NCBI RefSeq assembly: GCF_007828035.1
Contig: NZ_VITV01000010.1
Location: forward strand, 124,001 to 188,000
DNA length: 64,000 nucleotides
DNA from: Nitrospirillum amazonense
GTDB lineage: Bacteria; Pseudomonadota; Alphaproteobacteria; Azospirillales; Azospirillaceae
Direction: 5' to 3'
Both the position numbers and the translations under genes were made by a program. Below are positions 25,850 to 32,902 of the stretch, in pieces (position 1 is the first letter of the stretch; each line of letters starts with the position of its first letter). The notes under the pieces are model-generated. The model did no database searches. It was not told the DNA's origin and was given only the letters and a program-made list of their open reading frames with translations.

Positions 25850-26590
25850 ATGGGTTGCCAGGCCTGCCGCGAGGGTGCGGAGCTATCCTTTGACTTCACG
25901 ATGGCTTTCCAGCCTATCGTTGATATCGCGGCCCGTACCGTCTTTGCCTATGAGGCCCTGGTGCGTGGGCCGAATGGCGAAGGTGCGGGCACCGTGCTGG
26001 CCGCCGTGGATGCTGACAACCGCTATTCTTTCGATCAAGCCTGCCGGGTCAAGGCCATAGAGCTGGCGGCGGCGCTGGGACTGCCGGGCACGGGCGCCCG
26101 CCTGTCCATCAACTTTATGCCGGCGGCGGTCTACCAGCCGGAAAATTGCTTGCGCACCACCGTGCAGACCAGCCGCGCCGTGGGCATGGCCCTGGATCGC
26201 CTGATGTTTGAGGTGACGGAAAATGAACCCATCAACGATCCGGCCCACCTGTTGGGGATATTCCATGAATACCGCCGCCGGGGCTTCCTGGCCGCCATCG
26301 ATGATTTCGGCGCCGGCTACGCCGGTCTCGCCTTGTTGGCCAAGTTCCAGCCGGACGTGTTGAAGATCGACATGGAACTGACCCGTGACGTCGCCAACCG
26401 TTCCGTCAGCCGGACCATCGTCGCTGCCATCGTTCAGGTTTGCCAGACCCTGGGCATCACCGTGGTGGCCGAAGGGGTTGAGACGGCCGAGGAACTGGCC
26501 ACCCTTCGCGATCTCGGCATCACCCTAATCCAGGGTTATCTGTTCGGCCGACCGGCGTTCGAGGCGCTGCCCAAGCCTTTAGGTCTCTAG
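25850..26590 (+). CDS. EAL-domain cyclic-di-GMP phosphodiesterase
   Basis: This stand-alone EAL domain of 246 residues has all catalytic signatures: EALVRG near residue 35, a metal-binding asparagine in LSINFMP, EVTEN, IDDFGAGYAGL, a catalytic lysine in LKIDMEL, VAEGVET and QGYLFGRP. It should hydrolyse cyclic di-GMP to pGpG. No GGDEF, PAS or membrane region is present, but the N-terminus begins MGCQACREG, a CxxC pair that could bind metal or sense redox. Its stop overlaps the converging MBL gene by 12 bp. Confidence 0.9.
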   Translation: MGCQACREGAELSFDFTMAFQPIVDIAARTVFAYEALVRGPNGEGAGTVLAAVDADNRYSFDQACRVKAIELAAALGLPGTGARLSINFMPAAVYQPENCLRTTVQTSRAVGMALDRLMFEVTENEPINDPAHLLGIFHEYRRRGFLAAIDDFGAGYAGLALLAKFQPDVLKIDMELTRDVANRSVSRTIVAAIVQVCQTLGITVVAEGVETAEELATLRDLGITLIQGYLFGRPAFEALPKPLGL

Positions 26591-27379
26591 GCGCGCGAGG
26601 AAATGGTCGAAGGACCGGTCCACCGCTTCCCGCCCGCCGCTGATGATGTTGCGGCCCCAGGTATAGCCATAGACATCCTCGAACCGCAGGCCGGCCAGCC
26701 GGTCGCGGATACCCCGCACATCCGCCGCCGTCATGGGCAGGTAATTGGGATAGCTGTACATGAAGGTGACGTGCCGGCGGTCCATCACCACCTGCAGCGC
26801 GTCGCCGGGGAACAGGGCGCCGCCGGGGCGTGGGCCGTCGCGCCAGTGCAGGGCGGTGCTGCCGGGGAAATGCCCGCCGCAGCGGATCAGGGTGACGCTG
26901 TCCGACAGGGCCAGGCGATCGCCCTCCCAGAATTCCACCTGCGGCGCCGGGCGCATGACCCAGTCGCGATCGGCGGCATGCAGCAGGATAGGGATATTCC
27001 CCAGCGCCTCGCCCCACGACACCATGGACGCATAGAAATGGGGGTGGGAGATGATGATCCTGTCCACGCCACCCCGCGCCTTCAGCGCCGCCACCCCCTC
27101 CCCCGTCACCAGCGGCACGCATTCCCACAGGATAGTGCCGGCATCGGTTGGCAGCAGAAGGGCGCGCTGGTCGATGGCGAAGGGCGGCGTCATGCCCAGC
27201 GCGAACAGGCCCGCATCTTCCTCCAAACGGCTGCGGTGGCGGGCGGCCAGCCCCTCCATGGTGGTCCAGCGTTGGCCCCGCCAGCCGACATATTGGCGCT
27301 CATCCTCACAGATGGGGCAATGGTCGGGTGGGGTTGTGGTGGTGAACTGGGTGCCGCAGGTCTCGCAGATGGCGTGCAT
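26579..27379 (-). CDS. MBL-fold hydrolase with zinc ribbon and variant metal motif
   Basis: The 266-residue product starts with a zinc-ribbon-like knuckle pair (CETC at 5-8, CPIC at 21-24) and continues with a metallo-beta-lactamase fold. The usual HxHxDH motif is replaced by SHPHFYASM near residue 110; GGHFPGSTALHW near 168 and LFPGDALQV near 188 provide the later ligands. The loss of the Asp-His pair suggests a single-metal or altered site. It is the last gene of a leftward operon with a cupin and a TlpA-like protein. Function is unknown. Confidence 0.8.
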   Translation of the reverse strand: MHAICETCGTQFTTTTPPDHCPICEDERQYVGWRGQRWTTMEGLAARHRSRLEEDAGLFALGMTPPFAIDQRALLLPTDAGTILWECVPLVTGEGVAALKARGGVDRIIISHPHFYASMVSWGEALGNIPILLHAADRDWVMRPAPQVEFWEGDRLALSDSVTLIRCGGHFPGSTALHWRDGPRPGGALFPGDALQVVMDRRHVTFMYSYPNYLPMTAADVRGIRDRLAGLRFEDVYGYTWGRNIISGGREAVDRSFDHFLARLET

Positions 27380-27392
27380 GGCGGTGCGTCCG

Positions 27393-27845
27393 TCAGGCCA
27401 GGGCGGGGTGGGGGGCGACGCCCTGGGCAGCGCACCAGGCCAGATAGGCGGCCCGCGCGCTGGCGCTGTTGGTGGTCCCTATCACTTGGCCCCGCTCATC
27501 CAGATAATCGATATCCCCCGTCAGGCTGATGTGGATGACGCAGGGCTCATCCCCCACGGTCCGCCAGCTGTCTATATTGCCTGCGGGCTCGTGGACGAAA
27601 ACGCCGGGGCCGATGATCTCCCCCGTCTCGATGATTTCGCGCGATCCCGACAGGGTGTAGGCGTGAACCTCCCCGCTGTGACGGTGGCGGGGGATGACGG
27701 TGCCGGGCTCCACCCGCAGCTGCAGGTCGTAGCTGTCCTCGGCGAAGTGCAGCGGACGGAACGACAGGCCGGGGCGCAGCGGAACCCAGGCCTGGGCCAG
27801 GGCGTCGATGGGATGCGCGGTGGGGGCGCCGACGGTGGGGGTCAT
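27393..27845 (-). CDS. Cupin-domain protein
   Basis: The 150-residue protein is a single cupin: metal motif PGTVIPRHRHSGEVHAYTLSG in the first half and GVFVHEPAGNIDSW followed by VIHISLTGDIDYLD in the second, resembling acetylacetone-cleaving and ChrR-type cupins. The ATG at 27845 is preferred because a GGAGGA site lies 7 bp before it, although an upstream ATG at 27866 is in frame. It could be a small dioxygenase or a sensor domain. It lies between TlpA-like and MBL genes on one transcript. Confidence 0.8.
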   Translation of the reverse strand: MTPTVGAPTAHPIDALAQAWVPLRPGLSFRPLHFAEDSYDLQLRVEPGTVIPRHRHSGEVHAYTLSGSREIIETGEIIGPGVFVHEPAGNIDSWRTVGDEPCVIHISLTGDIDYLDERGQVIGTTNSASARAAYLAWCAAQGVAPHPALA

Positions 27846-27871
27846 AATGGTTCCTCCGTTGTTCATATCGG

Positions 27872-28942
27872 TCAGCGGGCTTGGGCGACGGTGCGCTGGG
27901 CGGTGGCCAGGGTGATTTCCTCCGGCCCCAGGATGCGGGTGATGCGGCCCTTGGCATCGATGATGGCCAGGCTGGGCACCTCGCGCACACCGAAGGCACG
28001 GAACAGGTGGCCATCAGCGTCCAGGGTCAGGGGCAGGCCGCTCGGTACCGCCGTCTTGGGGTTGGCCTGGTAGTCGGCAAGGTCCTTGGCCGAAGCCCAC
28101 AAGCCCGAGGCCACACCCAGCCAATGGGCCTGGCCCTGGTCGGCCAGGCTGGACGCCACCTCCCGTGCCTGGCGGCAGGCGGCCGCCATGGCCGGGCGAC
28201 TGGTGGCAAGATAGGATTCGCACCAGGGGGAGAAGAACAGGACGGCGCGGGGCTTGCCGTCGCGGCTGGGGCCGCCCACGGGGAAGGCCTGGCCGGTGGT
28301 GATGCTGGTGGTCAGGCCGGGCAGGATGTCGCCCGGTTTGTAGCTCGCTTCCTGCGGATGGCCAGGGGCGGCGGCGATGCCGGCGGCACTCTCGCCCTCC
28401 GCCAGGGCTGCCCGCAGCGCCTGGTGCAATTTGTCGTCCGCCAGGTGGCCGACGTACAGGATGCGGCCGTCGCGGCCGATGACCACGTGTTGCGGCGTCA
28501 CCCGCAGGTTCAGGGCGGCGGCCAGGCTGCCGTCGTCCACCGCCACCGGCATGCGCAGGCCCATCTTCTGCCGGAAGTCGCGCACCGTCGCCGGCTTGTC
28601 GTTGAAGCCGGTGTTGACGGCGATGATGGCCATCCTGTCGCCCAGGGCCTCATAATCTGCCTCGAAGCCCGGCATCTGCTCCCGACAGGGCACGCACCAG
28701 GTGGCCCAGAACTTCAGGTAGACCGGCTTCTTGCCGTAGTAGGCGCCAAGGTCGATGCGCTCCCCCTCCAGGGTGGTCAGCGTGGCCGCCGGACCGGGCA
28801 GGCCCAGCAGGCCGGTGCCCGCAGCCTCCGCCCGGCCTTGGCCGCTTTCCGCATTGACGGCTGGCGCGCTGTCCGTGGCGGCATGGGCAGGGAAGGTGGC
28901 GAGCGCGGCCATCAGCAGGCCGGCATGCAAAAGGGTGCGCAT
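27872..28942 (-). CDS. Exported tandem thioredoxin-fold (TlpA-like) protein
   Basis: The 356-residue protein has a signal peptide (MRTLLHAGLLMAALATFPAHA) and two thioredoxin-like domains. The first has an intact redox site FWATWCVPC near residue 81 and a cis-proline VTPQHVV. The second has FFSPWCESY near residue 244, where the resolving cysteine is replaced by tyrosine, with cis-proline EVPSLAI. It should be a periplasmic thiol-disulfide protein. It is the first gene of the TlpA-cupin-MBL operon, divergent from a MocR regulator 40-100 bp away. Confidence 0.85.
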   Translation of the reverse strand: MRTLLHAGLLMAALATFPAHAATDSAPAVNAESGQGRAEAAGTGLLGLPGPAATLTTLEGERIDLGAYYGKKPVYLKFWATWCVPCREQMPGFEADYEALGDRMAIIAVNTGFNDKPATVRDFRQKMGLRMPVAVDDGSLAAALNLRVTPQHVVIGRDGRILYVGHLADDKLHQALRAALAEGESAAGIAAAPGHPQEASYKPGDILPGLTTSITTGQAFPVGGPSRDGKPRAVLFFSPWCESYLATSRPAMAAACRQAREVASSLADQGQAHWLGVASGLWASAKDLADYQANPKTAVPSGLPLTLDADGHLFRAFGVREVPSLAIIDAKGRITRILGPEEITLATAQRTVAQAR

Positions 28943-28984
28943 CAGGGCATTCCTTCAGGATCCGATAGGGACAGCATGGCGCGG

Positions 28985-29034
28985 AATTGGATCAGGAACG
29001 AGAGCCGATCCGTGGTATTCTTGGTGATCCAATT
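28985..29034. promoter_or_regulatory. Inverted-repeat operator between tlpA-like gene and MocR regulator
   Basis: A perfect 10-bp inverted repeat, AATTGGATCA at 28985-28994 and TGATCCAATT at 29025-29034, lies in the divergent gap with 40 bp (four helical turns) between half-site centres. Its position suggests binding by the adjacent MocR-type regulator to control both directions. Confidence 0.55.
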
Positions 29035-29049
29035 ACGGATGCCGACACC

Positions 29050-30552
29050 TTGACCATCGCCTTGCAACTCGGCCTGACGCTGCCGCCGCCCGGCTCGCGC
29101 CATGTCCGCCGCGCCCTGCATGACCAGTTGCGCGCCGCCATCCTGGACGGGCGGCTGGCGCCGGGCCTGGCCCTGCCGCCCAGCCGGACCCTGGCGCAGG
29201 AACTCGGCCTGTCCCGCACCACGGTGGTGACGGTATACGACCTGCTGTTGAGCGAGGGCTATGTCGTCGCCCGCACCGGCGCCGGCACCTTCGTCGCCGA
29301 CACAGGCTCCAAAGCCCAGGCCGGCGCCGCGGCCGGGGCACCGCCGCCCGGCCCGCCCAGCGGCGTGCGGCTGAACCCCGCGTTGCTGGCGCCCGGCGGC
29401 GCCCGCACGCCTACCCCGCCGCCGGAGGTGGCGGTCAATTTCCGCCTGGGACTGCCGGACACCAGTGGCTTTCCCTTCGACATCTGGGGGCGGCTGTACA
29501 TCCGGGCGCTGCGCGCCTTTGCCCGCACCCAGCCCGGCTATCGCGAGCCGGCGGGCCGGTCGGCGCTGCGGGCGGCGGTGGCGGGCCACGTTTCCTTCAC
29601 CCGCGCCGTGGCTTGCCGGGCGGACGACATCATCATCACCGCCGGCGCGCAGCAGGCCTTCGATCTGCTGGCCCGCGTGCTGGTGACGCCGGACCGGCCT
29701 GTGGTGGCGATGGAGGATCCCGGCTACGCCTCCGCCAGGGGCGCCTTCCTGGCCGCCGGCGCCCGGCTTCATCCGGTGCCGGTGGATGGGGAGGGGCTGG
29801 TGGTCGACGCCCTGCCGCCGGACGCGGCGGTGGTCTACGTCACGCCATCGCACCAGTTCCCCCTGGGCGTGCCGCTGTCGCCCCGGCGGCGTCAGGCGCT
29901 GCTGGCCTATGCCGCCGCCAGCGGCGCTGTGATCGTCGAAGACGATTACGATGGGGAGTTCCGCTACGGCGGCCGGCCGCTGGATGCCCTGCAGACCCTA
30001 GATGGCGGGACCCGCGTCTTCTATGTCGGCACCTTCTCCAAAAGCCTGTTCCCGGCCCTGCGCCTCGGCTTCATCGCCGTGCCCGCCTGGGCGCGGGACC
30101 ATGTGCTGAGGGCCAAGCAGGTGGCCGATTGGCACGCCCCGGTGGTGGAGCAGGACGCCCTGGCCGCCTTCATGGCCGAGGGGCATCTGGCCCGCCACGT
30201 CCGGCGCATGCGGGCCGTTTATGATGACCGTCGCACCGCCTTGCTGGGGGCCTTGGCCGCCCATTGCGGCGATCTGCTGGCGCCGGTACCGGCGGTGGCG
30301 GGGCTGCACCTGGCCACGCGCTTCCGCCGGCCGGTGGACGCGGACGCCGTGGTGGCCCGGGCCCTGGCCGCCGGCATCGGGGTGGAAAGCCTGGCCAACT
30401 ATGCGCTGCGGCCCACCCAAGGGGGACCCGTCCCGGGGGATGGCGTCGCCGGTCTCGCCTTCGGCTATGGCGGGGTGGGGGTGGATGCCATCGCACCCGC
30501 CATCAGCCGGCTGGCGGCCATCCTTCGGGACGCAGCGCGGTCCGCAGGCTGA
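29050..30552 (+). CDS. MocR/PdxR-family regulator (GntR HTH plus aminotransferase domain)
   Basis: The protein of about 500 residues has an N-terminal GntR-type winged helix (RRALHDQLRAAILDGRLAPG, then LPPSRTLAQELGLSRTTVVTVYDLL) and a C-terminal class I aminotransferase fold: ITAGAQQAFDLLARVL, EDDYDGEFRY and the PLP lysine in GTFSKSLFPALRLGF. Such proteins use PLP or amino compounds as effectors. The open frame allows a TTG start at 28987, but that would place the operator-like repeat inside the gene, so I favour the TTG at 29050. It is divergent from the TlpA-cupin-MBL operon, its likely target. Confidence 0.85.
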   Translation: MTIALQLGLTLPPPGSRHVRRALHDQLRAAILDGRLAPGLALPPSRTLAQELGLSRTTVVTVYDLLLSEGYVVARTGAGTFVADTGSKAQAGAAAGAPPPGPPSGVRLNPALLAPGGARTPTPPPEVAVNFRLGLPDTSGFPFDIWGRLYIRALRAFARTQPGYREPAGRSALRAAVAGHVSFTRAVACRADDIIITAGAQQAFDLLARVLVTPDRPVVAMEDPGYASARGAFLAAGARLHPVPVDGEGLVVDALPPDAAVVYVTPSHQFPLGVPLSPRRRQALLAYAAASGAVIVEDDYDGEFRYGGRPLDALQTLDGGTRVFYVGTFSKSLFPALRLGFIAVPAWARDHVLRAKQVADWHAPVVEQDALAAFMAEGHLARHVRRMRAVYDDRRTALLGALAAHCGDLLAPVPAVAGLHLATRFRRPVDADAVVARALAAGIGVESLANYALRPTQGGPVPGDGVAGLAFGYGGVGVDAIAPAISRLAAILRDAARSAG

Positions 30553-30871
30553 AGGCCAGCAGGCCGGCCGACAACAGCAGGAAGATGGCGGCATGCGGTT
30601 CCAGCCAGGTGCCGGCGATGGCGGCGAAGGCAACACAGCAGCCCATCCACGCCATCAGGCCGGCGGCGCAGATCCACGCCAACGCCCTATCCCCCGGCCG
30701 GCCGCTCCGCAGCAGGTTCAAGGCGCCCAACAGGATGACCAGGATGCTGGCGCTCAAGGCCCACAGCAGCACCATGGGCTGGCTGCCATACGCGTTGAAG
30801 GAGCCGGCGGTGTGCCCACCGGCGCCCAGGATCAGCAGCACCGCCAGCGCGCGGTCGACCATCTTCCCCAT
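30503..30871 (-). CDS. Small integral membrane protein
   Basis: The 122-residue product starts at an ATG with a GGAGGAG site and has about four hydrophobic helices (ALAVLLILGAGGHTAGSF; VLLWALSASILVILLGAL; ALAWICAAGLMAWMGCCV; AAIFLLLSAGLLAFSL). The family is not recognised. It is the third gene of a leftward group with an ArsR regulator and an SRPBCC protein. Its 3' end overlaps the converging MocR gene by 50 bp. Confidence 0.7.
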   Translation of the reverse strand: MGKMVDRALAVLLILGAGGHTAGSFNAYGSQPMVLLWALSASILVILLGALNLLRSGRPGDRALAWICAAGLMAWMGCCVAFAAIAGTWLEPHAAIFLLLSAGLLAFSLRTALRPEGWPPAG

Positions 30872-30902
30872 CGAGTCTCCTCCCCTTGGCCCCCGTCTGT
30901 TT

Positions 30903-31388
30903 TCACCCGTTGGCGGCGGTCGCGTACAGGTCCAGGATGCCGCCCCAGCCGCCGTCGCTGCCCACCTTGGCCCGCAGGCGCTCGCCATTCTCCGCGCCGA
31001 AGCGGTCCAGGTCGCGGTGTTCCAGCGTCACCCGGGTCAGGGTCTCATCCAGGGCGGTGAAGGTCACCTCCACCTCCGAATAGGTGTCGGTGCGGACCTG
31101 GAAATCGCCGTCCAGGTGCCAGCTCAGCACCAGGCGGGCCGGCGGCTCCCACGCCAGCACGCGGCCCCAGTCGCATTCCGATCCGTCGTCGCCCACCTCA
31201 TACCAGCGGCCGTCCACCTTGGGTTCGATGATGGCGTTGGCCAGGGGCGCCTTGCCGATGTGGTGGGTCGCGGGCCACCAACTGGCGAAGCGGGTGGTGA
31301 AGACCGTGAAGGCGTGGGCCTGGCTGGCCCTCACCGTCACGGTCTTCACCACGGGGGCGATGGCGATGGTGCGTTCAGCAAGCGGCAT
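30903..31388 (-). CDS. SRPBCC/AHSA1-like protein
   Basis: The 161-residue protein belongs to the START/SRPBCC AHSA1 group: VVKTVTVRASQAHAFTVFT, then RFASWWP, GGRWYEVG-like VDGRWYEVGDDG, and VEVTFTALDETLTRVTLEHRDLDR. These are ligand-binding folds often encoded next to an ArsR repressor, exactly as here (15 bp downstream). Ligand and role are unknown. Confidence 0.85.
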   Translation of the reverse strand: MPLAERTIAIAPVVKTVTVRASQAHAFTVFTTRFASWWPATHHIGKAPLANAIIEPKVDGRWYEVGDDGSECDWGRVLAWEPPARLVLSWHLDGDFQVRTDTYSEVEVTFTALDETLTRVTLEHRDLDRFGAENGERLRAKVGSDGGWGGILDLYATAANG

Positions 31389-31403
31389 GGCGGTGCCTCC
31401 CTC

Positions 31404-31715
31404 TTATGGTTTGTCGCTCGTCCTCTCCGCTTCGGCCGCGAAGGCATCGAGCGCGGTCTCCCAGAACTGGTCCAGCCAGCGGCGCAGCGCGCCCAGGCCG
31501 TGCGGGTCGATGTGATAGATGCGCCGCGTCCCTTCCGCCCGATCAGTCACCAGCCCGGCGTCCTTCAGCACCTTCAGGTGCTGCGACACCGCCGGTCGGC
31601 TGATGGGCAGATGCCGCGCCAACTCCCCCACCGGCTGCGGCCCGGCCCGCAACCGCTCGAACACCGCCCGCCGGGTGGGATCGGCCAGGGCAGTTAGCGC
31701 TTGTTCGTAAGACAT
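31404..31715 (-). CDS. ArsR-family transcriptional repressor
   Basis: The 103-residue winged-helix protein has the ArsR pattern LADPTRRAVFERLRAG, then PISRPAVSQHLKVLKDAGLV as the recognition helix region and a beta wing GTRRIYHIDP. It lacks metal-binding cysteines and pairs with an AHSA1-like gene, so it belongs to the non-metal ArsR-SRPBCC type. It probably represses its own operon through the palindrome that lies at its start. Confidence 0.9.
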   Translation of the reverse strand: MSYEQALTALADPTRRAVFERLRAGPQPVGELARHLPISRPAVSQHLKVLKDAGLVTDRAEGTRRIYHIDPHGLGALRRWLDQFWETALDAFAAEAERTSDKP

Positions 31716-31717
31716 GA

Positions 31718-31728
31718 CTTACGGTAAG
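31718..31728. promoter_or_regulatory. Palindrome at the ArsR start, likely operator
   Basis: CTTAC-C-GTAAG on the minus strand is a perfect dyad with a one-base centre, placed 3 bp upstream of the ArsR start codon. The position is right for autorepression. Confidence 0.4.
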
Positions 31729-31781
31729 CGATGGCGAACGGATAAGTCAAGGGCCTTGGGTCGGGGGCCAGAACGGCGTCC

Positions 31782-32207
31782 TCAGTCAGTCCGCCAAGGA
31801 TTTAAAATCGGCTGCTGCAACAGGCCAAAATCGGCGACGTTGCGCGTCACCAATGTAAGGTCGTGAATTTCCGCCGTGGCGGCGATGAAGGCGTCCATAA
31901 CGCTAATGGATCGGCCGGTTGCCTGGCCGCGCGCCACGATGACACCCCAGGCATCGGCCACCGCCATGTCGATGGCCAGGACACGGCGATCGAAACGCAA
32001 GGGCAGGTCATCCCGCAACCATGTATCCAGTCGGTTCCGGCGCTGCCCCGGCGCCAATCGCTGCACGCCTTGACGCAGTTCCGCCAGGGTGGCGACGCTG
32101 AGGTAGAGGCGATCCTCATCAGCCGTGGCCAGCCATTCTATGACACCGGCGTCAGGGTGAGGTTTCACCCACTCCGACACCACGTTGGTGTCCAGCAGAT
32201 AGTTCAC
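31782..32207 (-). CDS. PIN-domain toxin (VapC-like)
   Basis: The 141-residue PIN nuclease has the acidic set: D6 in YLLDTNVVSEW, E in TLAELRQG near residue 43, D in VMDAFIAATA near 104 and the TRNVADF region near 121. It should cleave RNA when released. Its start overlaps the antitoxin stop by 4 bp (ATGA), the usual translational coupling of toxin-antitoxin pairs. Confidence 0.9.
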   Translation of the reverse strand: MNYLLDTNVVSEWVKPHPDAGVIEWLATADEDRLYLSVATLAELRQGVQRLAPGQRRNRLDTWLRDDLPLRFDRRVLAIDMAVADAWGVIVARGQATGRSISVMDAFIAATAEIHDLTLVTRNVADFGLLQQPILNPWRTD

Positions 32208-32452
32208 AGATCAATCTCGCGGGCGCTATCCGCCGCGCGTTCCACTATCAGGCCGGAATCACGCAAGGGGGACGCGGCGAAGAATTCGGCCAGATTGCCC
32301 ACACGTCTCGTCTTGCGTTCCCACTCTTCGGCCGAGACGACCACGGCGGTGGTGCGACCATTACGAGAGATGACCTGTGGGGTCCCGGCGGCGGCGCGAT
32401 CAATCACCTCACTGAACTTGGCTTTCGCTTCCGCGACGGTCCAGGTTTTCAT
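32204..32452 (-). CDS. Phd/YefM-family antitoxin
   Basis: The 82-residue protein has the Phd/YefM fold MKTWTVAEAKAKFSEVIDRA, then QVISRNGRTTAVVVSAEEW, followed by a flexible toxin-binding tail. The ATG at 32452 has a perfect AGGAGG site. It should bind DNA through its N-terminal half and neutralise the downstream PIN toxin. Confidence 0.9.
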   Translation of the reverse strand: MKTWTVAEAKAKFSEVIDRAAAGTPQVISRNGRTTAVVVSAEEWERKTRRVGNLAEFFAASPLRDSGLIVERAADSAREIDL

Positions 32453-32467
32453 GTTCGCCTCCTCCTG

Positions 32468-32511
32468 ATGACTATATTGGTCATTATAGTCATCCGGGTG
32501 CTCGCCGGCAA
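32468..32511 (-). promoter_or_regulatory. Promoter-operator of the toxin-antitoxin operon
   Basis: On the minus strand, -35 TTGCCG (32506-32511) and -10 TATAAT (32483-32488) are 17 bp apart. A perfect inverted repeat ATGACTATA (32468-32476) / TATAGTCAT (32485-32493) overlaps the -10 box, so antitoxin binding there would block transcription. This is the expected arrangement for autoregulation. Confidence 0.7.
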
Positions 32512-32601
32512 GGTCTACAGGCCACAATGAAAACCGATAGCCAAGGCGGCAAGCCATCCCGTAAGACAGCGGTAGTCCTGCTTAAGCGTGATCAAGCCGT
32601 C

Positions 32602-32886
32602 ATGATTCTCGACATCATCGCCGCCCTGGGTCTGCTGGCCATCCTTGCCATCTGCGTCCACGGCATGCGCACGCCACAGAAGCGCCCGGGCTTCCTGCTC
32701 ATGGCCGCCGTGACCCTGGTGGCCATCGGTGTGCTGGTGGCGGATAATCTGGTGGCCATCGGCCTGGTGCATGGCGCGCGCTTCGGCGCCGTGATCCTGG
32801 GCGTGATGGGTCTGATCAACGGCGCCCTGGTCCTGGCGCAGATCGTCAGCGGCAAGCCGTGGAACCCCCGCCGGCCTGGGCGGTGA
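32602..32886 (+). CDS. Small integral membrane protein
   Basis: The 94-residue product has about three hydrophobic helices (ILDIIAALGLLAILAICV; FLLMAAVTLVAIGVLVADNLV; FGAVILGVMGLINGALVLAQIV). An in-frame ATG at 32527 exists, but the codons before 32602 lack the GC-rich third-position bias of the rest, so I use the later start. Family not recognised. Confidence 0.6.
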   Translation: MILDIIAALGLLAILAICVHGMRTPQKRPGFLLMAAVTLVAIGVLVADNLVAIGLVHGARFGAVILGVMGLINGALVLAQIVSGKPWNPRRPGR

Positions 32887-32902
32887 GGCGGGGGCTGGGG
32901 CA

